64,000 bases of DNA from Streptomyces thermodiastaticus (GCF_014656135.1 NZ_BNBV01000017.1:62001-126000), one strand, 5' to 3'. Numbered from the stretch's first letter, positions 8,376 through 17,646 are shown. Made by a program: numbers and translations. The notes: a model not told the origin generated them from the sequence alone.

Positions 8376-9329
8376 ATGTCTGCCGCACCGGAACACCGTG
8401 TCGCGATCCTCGCTCTGGACGGTGTGACGCCGCTCGACCTGTCGATCCCCGCGCAGATCTTCAAGACCCGCCCGGAGACCCCGTACGAGACCACCGTGTG
8501 CGGGCTCGGCGACATGGTGGCGACCAGCGGTGGCTTCTCCCTGACGACCGGGGGCGGCCTGGACCGGGTGCGCACCGCCGACACCGTGATCGTCCCGGGA
8601 TACGAGCCGGGCGGCGATCCGCCGGCCACACCGCCGGACGAGGTGCTCGACGCCCTGGTCGAGACACGTGAGCGGGGCGGGCGCGTGGTGTCGATCTGCA
8701 CGGGAGCCTTCGTGCTGGCCGCGGCGGGCATTCTGGACGGCCTGCGGGCCACGACCCACTGGCTGCACATCGACGAGCTCGCACGCGACTTCCCGTCCGT
8801 CACGCTCGAACGCGACGTGCTCTACGTCGACGAGGGGGACGTGCTCACCTCGGCCGGAGTGTGCTGCGGCATCGATCTGTGCCTGCACCTCGTGCGGCGT
8901 GACCTGGGGGCGGCCGTGGCGAACCGCATCGCCCGCGGTCTGGTGGCCGCGCCCCACCGCGACGGCGGGCAGGCTCAGTACATACCGGCGCCGGTCACCA
9001 CGGCGGGGCAGACGTCCCTCTCCGAGACCCGGGACTGGGCGCTGCACCACCTCGACGAGCCCATCACCCTGCGCATGCTCGCCCGGCACGCGGGTGTCTC
9101 ACCCCGCACCTTCATGCGGCGCTTCGCCGCGGAGACAGGAACCACGCCCCTGCAGTGGCTGCTGAGCGCCCGCCTCGGCAAAGCGCGCGAACTGCTGGAG
9201 ACCACGGACGACTCGGTGGAGCAGGTGGCCAGGGCCTGCGGTCTCGGTACCGCGGCGAACCTGCGCCTGCACTTCCGGCGCAGCCTCGACACCACCCCCA
9301 CCGCCTACCGGCGCACCTTTGCCCGCTGA
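8376..9329 (+). CDS. GlxA family transcriptional regulator (DJ-1/PfpI + AraC HTH)
   Basis: 317 residues. The N-terminal half is a DJ-1/PfpI amidotransferase-like sensor domain with VVSICTGAFVLAAAG near residues 103-117 and a final segment ending around 185. The C-terminal hundred residues form an AraC DNA-binding domain with two helix-turn-helices (LRMLARHAGVSPRTFMRRF and VEQVARACGLGTAANLRLHF). Such proteins usually act as ligand-responsive activators of the adjacent divergent gene, here the HD hydrolase. The Cys in SICTGA sits at the nucleophile elbow but the domain is normally non-catalytic. Confidence 0.9.
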   Translation: MSAAPEHRVAILALDGVTPLDLSIPAQIFKTRPETPYETTVCGLGDMVATSGGFSLTTGGGLDRVRTADTVIVPGYEPGGDPPATPPDEVLDALVETRERGGRVVSICTGAFVLAAAGILDGLRATTHWLHIDELARDFPSVTLERDVLYVDEGDVLTSAGVCCGIDLCLHLVRRDLGAAVANRIARGLVAAPHRDGGQAQYIPAPVTTAGQTSLSETRDWALHHLDEPITLRMLARHAGVSPRTFMRRFAAETGTTPLQWLLSARLGKARELLETTDDSVEQVARACGLGTAANLRLHFRRSLDTTPTAYRRTFAR

Positions 9330-9466
9330 CACGGCCGTGGCGTTCACGCTCCACGAGGCACCTGGGCATGCGGTCGAACTGTCCGTGCCGCCGCTTCCCG
9401 CACCCAGTCGCCTGTGCTTCCCCTCCCACGGACAGCGGCCCTCCGCCACCCCCGTACCCTGGCCAC

Positions 9467-10051
9467 ATGCAACTCACGGGAAACATCACCAGTGACCGTC
9501 CCCTGCTCGTTCTGGCGGTCGCGGAAGAGGCGCAGCACCTCGACACGACCCTGCCCGTCCTGCTGACCGGCATGGGCAAGGTCAACGCCGCGACCGCCCT
9601 CGCCGCGGCACTGGCTGGTGGACCGTTGCCCAGCGAGGTCGTGAACCTCGGTACCGCAGGTGCGCTGCGCCCCGGCTGGCACGGGACACACCTCGTCGGT
9701 ACGGTCGTGCAGCACGACCTGGACAGCGACACCCTGCGCACCCTGACCGGCGAAACCTACGGCGCGCCCCTGACGACAGGCGACCCGGACGGAACCGTCC
9801 TGGCCACCGGGGACTCCTTCATAGCCGACGAAGCCGACCGGCTGCGCCTGGCCGAGCACGCGTCGCTGGTCGACATGGAGGGCTACGCCCTGGCGGCGGC
9901 CGCGCACAGGGCCAAAGTGCCGATACGCATCGTCAAGCACGTCAGCGACGACGCCGACGAGTCGGCCGCCAGGACCTGGCGGGAGACCGTGGGGGAGTGC
10001 GCCCGCGCTCTTGCCGACTGGGCGGCACACAACATCCCCGCCTACGCCTGA
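9467..10051 (+). CDS. Nucleosidase of the PNP/UDP phosphorylase superfamily (MTA/SAH nucleosidase-like)
   Basis: 194 residues, shorter than canonical MtnN (about 230). Superfamily signatures are GMGKVNAA at 35-42, NLGTAGAL at 60-67, VDMEGYA at 135-141 (Glu and Met of the nucleoside pocket) and the catalytic-Asp segment VSDDAD at 159-164. It should cleave a purine nucleoside-type N-glycosidic bond, for example in methylthioadenosine or S-adenosylhomocysteine turnover. The ATG at 9467 was chosen because homology begins at VLAVAEEAQHL directly after it. The gene is monocistronic and followed by a strong hairpin. Confidence 0.8.
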   Translation: MQLTGNITSDRPLLVLAVAEEAQHLDTTLPVLLTGMGKVNAATALAAALAGGPLPSEVVNLGTAGALRPGWHGTHLVGTVVQHDLDSDTLRTLTGETYGAPLTTGDPDGTVLATGDSFIADEADRLRLAEHASLVDMEGYALAAAAHRAKVPIRIVKHVSDDADESAARTWRETVGECARALADWAAHNIPAYA

Positions 10052-10453
10052 GACACATACCTCTCGGACACATACCGAGGAGCGGTGGAGCCTGACCGTA
10101 CGACGGTCGGCTCCACCGCGCGCTGCCGACGTCGAAGGTCGAGTTCGACGCCGTGCACGACGGCGACCGCCGCATCGGCACCGCCCTGCTGCACGGCTCC
10201 ACCGTAGACATCGGTGAGGTCGTCGTCCTCGCCCGGCTCGACAGGGACGCCGCGGCCGACCGCAAGCAGGCCGGGATCCTCCGGGGCGAGGCGGACGGCG
10301 GGGCCTCGCGGCCCTCGACCGCACCGCACACCCTAATCCGGGCGCGTGCCACGGTGACCACCCGCTCGCCGATGGCCTGATCATGTGGGGGGCCGGGGCG
10401 AGGCCGTACCCTCGCCCCGGCCCCCGGCCTCTACCGCCTCCAGGAGGATTTCC
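10052..10453. other. 402-base gap after the nucleosidase gene
   Basis: It holds the hairpin at 10082-10119 and a 75-codon open frame (10153-10380, +) with protein-like composition (IGTALLHGSTVDIGEVVVLA) but no start signal or recognised family. That frame could be a gene remnant. The MetF-like Shine-Dalgarno sequence lies at its end. Confidence 0.4.
10082..10119. terminator. Hairpin downstream of nucleosidase
   Basis: Long inverted repeat: GCGGTGGAGCC at 10082-10092 pairs with GGCTCCACCGC at 10109-10119. The inner arms GACCGT and ACGGTC extend the stem across one bulged base. It lies 30 bases past the stop codon and is a probable intrinsic terminator without a U-run. Confidence 0.65.
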
Positions 10454-11464
10454 GTGAGTGTCGATGAGACATCGCCGACCGCACGCGCGGGTTACGCGCA
10501 GGCCCTCAGGACCATGGGCTACGAGGTCCTGCCGTTCAAGTCCACCGTCGACAAGGTGACCTCGTTCGTCCCGACCTCCGTCCCGCTGTCGGTCACGGCG
10601 TCCCCGGGGAAGACGATCAGCACCACCGTGGACCTCGCCATCGCGCTCGCGGAAAAGGGATACTCCGTGACGCCGCACCTGGCCGCGCGCATGGTGCCGG
10701 GCCAGGCGGAGCTGAAGGAGATCGGGGCACGGCTCGCCGACTCGCCGGTGAACTCGGTCTTCGTCGTCGGCGGAGACGCTCAGCAGGCCGGCCCCTACGG
10801 CGACGCCCTGTCACTGCTGCGGGACATACGTGACATCGGTTTCGAGTTCGACGCCGTGGGCATCGGCGGCTACCCCGAAGGACACGCCCTGATCGACGAC
10901 GAGGCGCTCAGCCGCGCCCTTGCCGAAAAGGCCGCCTACGCCGACTACATCGTCACGCAGATCTGCTTCTCGCCCGGCGCGATCTCCCGGTGGGCCGACG
11001 CCCTGTCCCGCAGCGGGATCACCCTGCCGGTCCGCGTGGGCATCCCCGGCGCGGTCAGCCGCGAGAAGCTGCTGCGGGTCACGGCGAACATCGGCATCGG
11101 CAACTCGGCCCGCTTCCTGCGCAAGCAGCGCGACTTGCTGTACCGCTTCTTCGTACCGGGCGGCTACAACTCCGACCGGATCATGAACGGGCTGCGCCGT
11201 GACGTCGACTCGCCCACGAGCCCGCTGAGCACGTTCCACGTCTTCACCTTCAACGAGGTCGCAAAGACCGAGGCCTGGCGGCAGGAGACCCTGCGACGTC
11301 TGGACGTGTCCGGCCCTGACGCTCCGACGGCAACCCGCGGGAAGCCCGCGCCGCCCGCTTCACAGAGCCAGGGTCGTGGGTGCGCGCAGATCCGCCGGCG
11401 GCATCCCCGCCCCCGCGGCCTCCCGGAACCGGGCGGCCGCGGTGGTGACGGCACGCAGTCGTGA
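10454..11464 (+). CDS. Methylenetetrahydrofolate reductase-like protein (MetF superfamily)
   Basis: 336 residues with the MTHFR TIM-barrel pattern: TASPGKTISTTVDLAIALAE early on, VFVVGGD near residue 105, FDAVGIGGYPEGH near 140 and ITLPVRVGIPG near 200. It would bind FAD and methylene-H4folate, but it is diverged from the housekeeping MetF, so a C1-transfer role in catabolism (demethylation pathways) is possible. The GTG start at 10454 is supported by CAGGAGGAT eight bases upstream. The last 50 residues are Pro/Arg/Gly-rich and look like an extension beyond the fold. Convergent with the next gene. Confidence 0.75.
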   Translation: MSVDETSPTARAGYAQALRTMGYEVLPFKSTVDKVTSFVPTSVPLSVTASPGKTISTTVDLAIALAEKGYSVTPHLAARMVPGQAELKEIGARLADSPVNSVFVVGGDAQQAGPYGDALSLLRDIRDIGFEFDAVGIGGYPEGHALIDDEALSRALAEKAAYADYIVTQICFSPGAISRWADALSRSGITLPVRVGIPGAVSREKLLRVTANIGIGNSARFLRKQRDLLYRFFVPGGYNSDRIMNGLRRDVDSPTSPLSTFHVFTFNEVAKTEAWRQETLRRLDVSGPDAPTATRGKPAPPASQSQGRGCAQIRRRHPRPRGLPEPGGRGGDGTQS

Positions 11465-11531
11465 GCATGAGGCCCGCTGCGCGACCCGGGCATCGAGGCC
11501 CCCGGGAACGACGGGAGACCTGCCGCGTGCG

Positions 11532-12170
11532 TCACTCGAGCCCGAGCGCCACCGTCGTCGTGACACGGACCAGCGAAGGCTTCGCCGGCACCGACCCGAA
11601 TCCGAAATGCACGGGCGGCCGCACCCGTGCCGGGGCGCCGAGATCGGTGCCGTCGAACGACGCCGAGACCAGACGCACGGGCCGCAGATCCCGGGTGCCG
11701 TACCACTCACGGCGTCCTCCGCCGGCGCTGCCCCGGGTCCGTACGCCGGGCAGCAGCAGACGGGCCGGCCGGTCGGTGAGCGCGCTCCACAGGGGCTGCC
11801 GGGCGAGCACGCCGGGCACCGCCCGCAGACACAGGCCCAGCGGCCCGCGCCGCAGCGTGACGAACCGCAGCCGCAGCGGCCCGGCGACGACCGTCCACGT
11901 GCGGTGCGCCACCGTGACCCGCACGGGTGCGACACGCACGGTGTCGAAGGTGTAGGTGGCGGCGATGAACTCGGCGACCGGCCGGGTGGGGGCCAGCAGC
12001 AGCCGCTCGCCGTCGGGCCGTTCCAGCATCACGTCGCTGAACGGGCCGTACGGCGACCGCTGCCAGTGGCCGAGCACGATACGCGTCCCGGAGGACGTGC
12101 CCAGGCCCGCGATCCACCCCTCGAAACGCAGCAGCCGCCCCCGTGCGGGCCGCCGGAACACCCGGGTCAC
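11532..12170 (-). CDS. Conserved actinobacterial protein of unknown function
   Basis: 212 residues read from the GTG at 12170; an in-frame ATG at 12254 would add 28 low-complexity residues. The sequence is beta-rich, with GWIAGLGTSSGTRIVLGHW near the N-terminus, a segment SDVMLERPDGERLLLAPT, and VRLVSASFDGTDL near the end. I recognise it only as the sort of protein conserved in Streptomyces without a characterised function. No membrane segment or signal peptide is seen. It is isolated, with convergent and co-oriented neighbours of unrelated type. Confidence 0.6.
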   Translation of the reverse strand: MTRVFRRPARGRLLRFEGWIAGLGTSSGTRIVLGHWQRSPYGPFSDVMLERPDGERLLLAPTRPVAEFIAATYTFDTVRVAPVRVTVAHRTWTVVAGPLRLRFVTLRRGPLGLCLRAVPGVLARQPLWSALTDRPARLLLPGVRTRGSAGGGRREWYGTRDLRPVRLVSASFDGTDLGAPARVRPPVHFGFGSVPAKPSLVRVTTTVALGLE

Positions 12171-12394
12171 CGGCGGGTCCCCGCAGGGCGGGGCCGCGGA
12201 GCCGGACAGGTACCGCCGGGGTGAGGCAGCCACCGGCACGCAGAGCCGTGACACTCGGAGGCGTACATGCCTGACTCCTTACGCGAGGCGCACCGCGGAC
12301 GTGCCGATCCGCACACCCGACGCGCCGGAGCCCCGCCCGGGCGGGCGACCGCCGGTGCGGGCGCCACGATGCTCAAGGCCGCGTCGCGTCGTCG

Positions 12395-12781
12395 TCACAC
12401 CGGGGCGATACGGGACCTCAGCAGGCAGAACTCGTTGCCCTCCACATCGGCGAGGACGTGCCAGGGCTCCTCGCCGGTCTGGCCGATGTCGGCCGGGCGC
12501 GCCCCCAGCTTCAGCAGACGTTCCAGCTCGGCATCCTGGTCACGGTCGGTGGGGTTGACGTCGATGTGCAGCCGCGACGTGCCCGGCCGCGGCGACTCGC
12601 TGCGGCTGAAGACGATCGTCGGCTGCGGGCCGCCGAACCCCTCGCGCGGGCCGATCTCCACCGCGCCCTCCTCCCGGTCCAGCACGACGAAGTCCAGGAC
12701 CTGGCACCAGAACCTGGCCAGGGCCTCGGGGTCACGGCATTCCAGGACCAGTTCGCTGACACGGCATGCCATGGACAGCAC
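12395..12781 (-). CDS. VOC family (glyoxalase/bleomycin resistance) protein
   Basis: 128 residues with two beta-alpha-beta-beta-beta units of the vicinal oxygen chelate fold: VSELVLECRDPEALARFWCQVL at the start and WHVLADVEGNEFCLL at the end. The final Glu (in GNEFCLL) and the central His (TSRLHIDV) are at typical metal-ligand positions. This subgroup is usually annotated only as VOC protein; substrate unknown. A second ATG nine bases inside (residue 4) is equally possible. It has no obvious operon partner. Confidence 0.85.
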   Translation of the reverse strand: MLSMACRVSELVLECRDPEALARFWCQVLDFVVLDREEGAVEIGPREGFGGPQPTIVFSRSESPRPGTSRLHIDVNPTDRDQDAELERLLKLGARPADIGQTGEEPWHVLADVEGNEFCLLRSRIAPV

Positions 12782-13172
12782 CTGCTTTCACTCGGGGACG
12801 GCTGCACCGAGCACGCCCCAGTGGACGGATCCCCCGACGGTGCGTACCCGTCGGTGACCGTAGCGGGTCCGACGGGCGGGGCGCGACGGATTTCCGGCCG
12901 TGGCCGGCGAGCCGTCCCCCGGCGGGTGCCCGGCACGGCCCGGCGGCCGGTCCGCGCCCGTTTCACCCGGAAGGAGATACCTCCTCGTCCGCCGCGTGCG
13001 GGGCCGAACAGCCCACAGGGCCGCGCGAACGGAGGAAGTGGGCGGGCGATCGGGCGTGTGCGGTGGCCGGGCCGCCGGGGCGACCGAAAGATGACCGGGA
13101 GGTGCCCTGCCCGCGGCCGTGCCGGCCCGTGGGCACCCAGGCCGGCCGACATCACGAGAGGAGCGCTCCTCC
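12782..13172. other. 391-base intergenic region ahead of the ferritin-like gene
   Basis: No convincing gene is seen. The region holds the promoter of the ferritin-like gene. A GAGAGGAG Shine-Dalgarno sequence ends about 9 bases before its ATG. I could not assign -35/-10 elements. Confidence 0.4.
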
Positions 13173-14372
13173 ATGCCCTTCAATCCGCTGGAGCAGCGGG
13201 GCATCCCGCTGGACCGCCAGTTGCGCAACTGGCGTGAGCTGAACGTGGAACCGATCGACCCGGACCGATGCGACCCGTACACCCGCTGCCGGATCATCAC
13301 GATGAACGGCATCGAGGTGGAGGCGGTCCTCTTCAGTCACCACCTCGCCCGCCACACCCACGACCCGGAGATCAAACGCCAGCTCGCGCGCACCCGGTAC
13401 ATCGAGGCGCAGCAGCAGAAGGCGGTGAACTGGCTGCTGCCGGGTGTGTCATCGGTGCTGGAGACCACGATCGCCTACGAGCAGGTCGCGGTGGACCTGA
13501 CGGCCTGGGTGGCGCGCATGGAGCCCGACCCGTATCTGCAGCAGGCGTACCAGTTCGGGGTGCTGGAGGACTTCGATCACTTGTACCGGTACGCGAACCT
13601 GTACGAGATGATCGAACACCGCAAGGCGGAGTCGATCGTCGACAATCTCACCGAGGTCATGCCGGGCCGGCCCACCCGGTACCACCACCGCGACCCCTAC
13701 GACAACGTCCGCGACCCCTACGACCGCACCACGGTCAATCCGCTGTCGAAGCTGCACGCGCTGACCATCATGGCCGCCGAGCAGCAGACCATGAACTTCT
13801 ACATCAACACCGGCCCCACCTACATGGAGCCGATCGCCCGGCAGCTCTACCAGGAGATCGGTCTGATCGAGGAGGAGCACGTCACTCACTACGAGTCCCT
13901 CGTCGACCCGGGCGAGACCTGGTGGGAGCAGCTGGTCAACCACGAGTACAACGAGTGCTACCTGTACTACTCCTTCTTGGAGCAGGAGAGCGATCCCAAG
14001 GTGAAGGCCATCTGGGAGCTGCACCTGAACATGGAGCTGGAGCACCTGCACACCGCCTGCGACCTGATGCGCCGCCACGACGGCCGCGATCCGCAGGAGA
14101 TCCTCGCTCCCGAGCTGCCGAACGTGCTCACCTTCGAGCCGAACAAGCAGTATCTGCGGGAACTGCTGGCCACCCAGATGGACCTGACCACCCTCGGCGC
14201 CGGCTATGTGCGCGACGCGCACGAGCGGTTCGAGAAGATGCAGGAGAAGATCCACGGCGGCGAGGCACCCCCCAGCGACCGTGTCATGGCCGAACACGAC
14301 GACATGTTCGGCCGGGAGTACCGGGTGGTGTCGGAGGGCGAGCACCCCGACCCCGCGATGCGCGAGATCTGA
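13173..14372 (+). CDS. Ferritin-like superfamily protein (di-iron carboxylate helical bundle)
   Basis: 399 residues, helical and rich in Glu/His pairs typical of ferritin-like di-metal bundles: EQVAVD near 108, EEEHVTHYE near 233, and HLNMELEHLHTACDLM near 290. I did not recognise a named enzyme. Streptomyces carries proteins of this kind in stress loci, beside catalase- or hemerythrin-type genes. The ATG at 13173 has a good ribosome site. The next gene, a hemerythrin, starts 12 bases downstream, so the pair is probably an operon for iron or oxygen stress. That role is inference. Confidence 0.65.
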   Translation: MPFNPLEQRGIPLDRQLRNWRELNVEPIDPDRCDPYTRCRIITMNGIEVEAVLFSHHLARHTHDPEIKRQLARTRYIEAQQQKAVNWLLPGVSSVLETTIAYEQVAVDLTAWVARMEPDPYLQQAYQFGVLEDFDHLYRYANLYEMIEHRKAESIVDNLTEVMPGRPTRYHHRDPYDNVRDPYDRTTVNPLSKLHALTIMAAEQQTMNFYINTGPTYMEPIARQLYQEIGLIEEEHVTHYESLVDPGETWWEQLVNHEYNECYLYYSFLEQESDPKVKAIWELHLNMELEHLHTACDLMRRHDGRDPQEILAPELPNVLTFEPNKQYLRELLATQMDLTTLGAGYVRDAHERFEKMQEKIHGGEAPPSDRVMAEHDDMFGREYRVVSEGEHPDPAMREI

Positions 14373-14384
14373 GGGGGAGCAGCG

Positions 14385-14975
14385 ATGTCCGACACCTACA
14401 CCCCGCACGCCGGTGACGACCGGGCCGCCGACACCGATGTGGTGGCCCTGCTGATCCGCCAGCACGGCGACATCCGCAACCTCTTCGACGAGGTCGAGCA
14501 GACTTCGGGCGAGGAACGCCGCGACGCCTTCCGCCGCCTGGTACGGCTGCTGGCCGTGCACGAGACCGCCGAGGAGGAGGTCGTCCACCCGTGGGCCCGC
14601 CGTTCCGTGCCGGGCGGCGAGGGCGTCGTCAAGGACCGACTCGCCGAGGAGAAGGAGGCCAAGGAGACCCTCTCCGCACTGGACGAGATGGACATCGACG
14701 ACCAGCGTTTCCTGCCGGAACTGCGCAGGCTGCGCACCGCGGTGCAGCAGCACGCACGGGCGGAGGAGCGCTACGAGTTCACCCACATCCGCCGGCACGC
14801 CGACGCCGACGCTCTCGCCGCCATGGCCCGGGCCGTCAAGGCCGCCGAGGCCATCGCACCCACCCGCCCGCACCCCGGTGTCGAGTCCGCCGGGGCCAAC
14901 GTGGCGCTCGGTCCCCTCGCCGCTCTGATGGACCGCGCCAAGGACGCCGCGCGCAAGGCCATGGGCAAGGGGTGA
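14385..14975 (+). CDS. Hemerythrin HHE cation-binding domain protein
   Basis: 196 residues. The HHE pattern is clear: LIRQHGDIRNLF (His27), VHETAEEEVVHPW (His58, Glu62, His66) and, in the second half, QQHARAEERYEFTHI (His122, Glu126), all ligands for a di-iron site. The C-terminal tail (GPLAALMDRAKDAARKAMG) is an amphipathic Ala/Lys helix found in Streptomyces versions. GAGGGGAGCAGCG precedes the ATG. Co-directional with the ferritin-like gene 12 bases upstream. Probable role: oxygen, NO or iron sensing or stress protection. Confidence 0.88.
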   Translation: MSDTYTPHAGDDRAADTDVVALLIRQHGDIRNLFDEVEQTSGEERRDAFRRLVRLLAVHETAEEEVVHPWARRSVPGGEGVVKDRLAEEKEAKETLSALDEMDIDDQRFLPELRRLRTAVQQHARAEERYEFTHIRRHADADALAAMARAVKAAEAIAPTRPHPGVESAGANVALGPLAALMDRAKDAARKAMGKG

Positions 14976-15645
14976 CGCGGACGCTCCTCGCCGCCCGCAC
15001 ATCCGGCACCGGGCCCGGACGGCCTGCACGCCGTCCCGGGCCCGGCACGCCGCCACGACACACCGAGCCGTCTTCGTGACACGTGCCGCGACCGACCGTG
15101 CGCGACGGCCGGCGCCCGGCCCCCGGACGGCTCGTCACATCCCTGGACGGCGCCTGGCGTGCTCTGTCAGGGGCATGCCGCCGCCCGCGGGACTGAGACG
15201 CGACGTCCGCCTGCGCGTGCGGCTCCACCTGGACGTGGCCGATCCCGGCGAGACCGGACCGGTGTCTTCTCCGTCCCGCACGGAATCGTCGCCACCTGGA
15301 CGGACGACGGCACACCGGCGGCCGCCCACGGCACCCAGCTCTCCGCCGACGGCACCTTCGTGCCCGTCGCCACGGCGGGACTGCGCCGGCGCCGCGCGGC
15401 CGTCCGGCGCCGGGACGACGACCGGCAGCACTGTGCCGGCGTCCACCTGGCGGTGGAGGGCTACCTGGCGCGAGTGGCAGCTGGGTCTGCGCCGGGAGTC
15501 CGCCGGCGTCGGCGCACTGCTGCGCCAGGACGTCCTCGACCACTACCGCAGGCAGGAACGGACCACGAACCGGTCACGGTGACCGCCCGGGGCCGCCGCG
15601 GGGCCTTGAGTGGAGCATCGCCCGTCGGCGAGGCAGGCTGTATCC
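14976..15645. other. 670-base region with a terminator and a possible decayed gene
   Basis: After the terminator at 15011-15043, protein-like segments occur in different plus-strand frames. MPPPAGLRRDVRLRVRLHLD begins at 15175 in one frame. FSVPHGIVATWTDDG then GTQLSADGTFVPVA follows around 15265-15370 in another. EWQLGLRRESAG to 15580 is back in the first. This would fit a frameshifted gene remnant, but I do not recognise the family and composition bias could mislead. Confidence 0.3.
15011..15043. terminator. Hairpin after the hemerythrin gene
   Basis: GGGCCCGGACGGC (15011-15023) pairs with GCCGTCCCGGGCCC (15030-15043) with a single bulge and a six-base loop. It lies 35 bases past the stop codon of the ferritin-like/hemerythrin operon. 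Confidence 0.65.
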
Positions 15646-16821
15646 ATGCGGTCGCTCTCCGGATCAGCCCAGGAACGCGGACCGGGCGGTCACTCGGTGG
15701 TCCTTCTCGGGCTCGCCCGGTGCGTGCCGTTCGCGATCGTGCTGATCGGGCTCGCCATCGAGCTCTCGCCCCTGCACGAGATGTACACCGGGCCCCTGCT
15801 GACCGCGATGCCTGCCCTGGCCTCCCTGACGATGGGGCCCAGGGGCACCCTGGCCGCGGCGGCCGGAGCCCTCGCCGTCACCTTGATCACCGCCACGCTG
15901 CACGGAGGATGGCGGGGCGAGGCGGTCTACAGCAACATCCTGGGCATCCTCGTGGTCTCCCTGGCCAGCGTCACCACCAGCAGGGCGATGCACAGCCGCA
16001 GACAGCGCGAACTGGACCAGATCCGCCGGATCGCCGCCGCGGCGCAGAGCGTGCTGCTGCGCCCGGTGCCCGCCCGGCTGGGTCCGGTGCGGGCCGCGAG
16101 CCTGTATCTCGCGGCCGAGACCGGAGCACAGATCGGCGGCGACCTCTACGAGGCGGTGCACACCCGGTTCGGGGTCCGCATGATCGTCGGGGACGTGCGG
16201 GGCAACGGACTCCCCGCCGTGCGCTCGGCCGCGGCGGTGCTGGGCGCGTTTCGTGAGTCCGCCCACTACGACCACAACCTGACGGAGGTCATGAACCACT
16301 GCGCGGCCGCACTGCGCAGGGAGTCCACGGCCGCGGAGGCGTCCGACCCGCTTGAGGAGGCGGAGTGCTTCGTGACCGCACTGGTGGCCCAGGTCCCGGA
16401 CGACCACGTGGTCCAGGTCGTCAACCGGGGCCATCCGCCGCCGATGCTGATGCGCCGGGGCACGGCGCAGGCCCTGGAGCCCGCGTCGCCGCAGCCGCCC
16501 CTGGGCCTGGAGGATCTCGTCGCCGCCCCGCCCGCCCAGCCGGACAGCTATCCGTTCCTGCCGGGTGACCGTCTGCTGCTGCACACGGACGGAGTCGTCG
16601 AGGCCCGCGACGAGCACGACGAGTTCTTCCCCCTGCCGGACCACATGGAAGCGATCGGGCACGCCGGCCCGCCGCGGGACTTCCTGGAACAGCTGCACCG
16701 CCGTCTGATCGTCCACACGGACCATCGTCTGCGGGACGACGCGGCGATGATCGTCGTCGACCGCCTCGACGGACGGGCAGCCCTCGACGACGTCCGCGCC
16801 TCGGCCGTCTCACGACCCTGA
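15646..16821 (+). CDS. SpoIIE-family PP2C protein-serine/threonine phosphatase, membrane-anchored
   Basis: 391 residues. The N-terminal ~115 residues contain three or four hydrophobic helices (CVPFAIVLIGLAIEL and others) and no PAS or GAF sensor. The C-terminal PP2C domain begins with QIGGDLYEAV (metal-binding Asp) and continues with MIVGDVRGNG, VVNRGHPPP, LLLHTDGVVEARD and RDDAAMIVVDR, all standard motifs. Such enzymes dephosphorylate anti-sigma antagonist proteins in Streptomyces signalling. An upstream GTG at 15610 would add 12 residues; the ATG at 15646 is preferred. Monocistronic. Confidence 0.88.
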   Translation: MRSLSGSAQERGPGGHSVVLLGLARCVPFAIVLIGLAIELSPLHEMYTGPLLTAMPALASLTMGPRGTLAAAAGALAVTLITATLHGGWRGEAVYSNILGILVVSLASVTTSRAMHSRRQRELDQIRRIAAAAQSVLLRPVPARLGPVRAASLYLAAETGAQIGGDLYEAVHTRFGVRMIVGDVRGNGLPAVRSAAAVLGAFRESAHYDHNLTEVMNHCAAALRRESTAAEASDPLEEAECFVTALVAQVPDDHVVQVVNRGHPPPMLMRRGTAQALEPASPQPPLGLEDLVAAPPAQPDSYPFLPGDRLLLHTDGVVEARDEHDEFFPLPDHMEAIGHAGPPRDFLEQLHRRLIVHTDHRLRDDAAMIVVDRLDGRAALDDVRASAVSRP

Positions 16822-16977
16822 GTTACCCACACGAGTGACACCGTCAACAGCTGAAACGTTGCTCTGCTGATCCTCACACGTGCGGGGGATTCTCTGCTCA
16901 TGCGCCTATGACAACACTCGATTGCCACGTGATCGCACAGTCTGCGCAACCGCGCAGCACACCCGTGAGGATGTCGG

Positions 16978-17463
16978 ATGAAGAAGATCAGGTGTGCCCT
17001 GGCCGTCGCGGCGATGAGTACGGTCCTGCTGTCCGGTGTGGCGGACGCGGCACCCGCCAAGTACCGGCACAGCGAAGCGGCGGCCCAGTTCCGCAAGGCG
17101 GGCATCTCCTGGGTGTCGAGCAAGGGCTGCTCCGACTGGAACAAGCGGGGCTGCACCTCCTTCACGAACATCAACAGGACGACCGTGGCAGGTGTCATCG
17201 CCTTCAAGAAGCTGAGCAAGTGCCCCGTGGTGATCACCGCAGGAACGGAGGTCGGCCACGCCTCGGGCAAGTACTCCCACCGCAACGGCTACAAGGTGGA
17301 CATGTCCACGAGGGGCGGCTGCCTGGACCGGTACATCACGCGCCACTTCAAGAAGGCCGGCACCCGCAGTGACGGCGCGAAGCTCTACACGTCCCCGTCG
17401 GGCAACGTCTACGCCCGTGAGGGCAACCACTGGGACGTGACCTACTACAACGGCCGCGCCTGA
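16978..17463 (+). CDS. Secreted M15-like zinc peptidase-fold protein
   Basis: 161 residues with a Sec signal peptide (MKKIRCALAVAAMSTVLLSG, cleavage likely after ADA near residue 25). The mature part shows GHASGKYSHRNGYKVDMS and, 55 residues later, EGNHWDVTYY. This spacing of His, Asp and a final His resembles the SxHxxGxAxD ... HxH layout of M15/hedgehog-type metallopeptidases acting on peptidoglycan cross-links. Four Cys in the mature region (CSDW, GCTS, KCPVV, GGCLD) could form two disulfides. GTGAGGATG precedes the ATG. Function as a peptidase is inferred only from the motif layout. Confidence 0.6.
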   Translation: MKKIRCALAVAAMSTVLLSGVADAAPAKYRHSEAAAQFRKAGISWVSSKGCSDWNKRGCTSFTNINRTTVAGVIAFKKLSKCPVVITAGTEVGHASGKYSHRNGYKVDMSTRGGCLDRYITRHFKKAGTRSDGAKLYTSPSGNVYAREGNHWDVTYYNGRA

Positions 17464-17483
17464 ACGGCCGTCCGGGGATCCTC

Positions 17484-17517
17484 GCGCAGCCGCACCGTCC
17501 CCACGGTGCGGCTGCGC
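17484..17517. terminator. Hairpin after the M15-like gene
   Basis: Perfect 15-bp stem: GCGCAGCCGCACCGT at 17484-17498, CCCC loop, and its complement at 17503-17517. It starts 20 bases after the stop codon. Confidence 0.75.
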
Positions 17518-17646
17518 CGCGTTCCGTGGCGACGACCCGCGGGGCCGGCGACATCCGTCCCCGACCGTCGCGCGCAGCGCACCGGCCTTTTGATCATTCC
17601 CCGGCCCGGCAGCTCCGGTCACGGCCGCGGGCACGACCCGGCCCGG

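Noticed and set aside
10153..10380. 75-codon frame after the nucleosidase
   Set aside because: No ribosome site, no known family, and the C-terminal half is low complexity. Kept only as a note on the gap.
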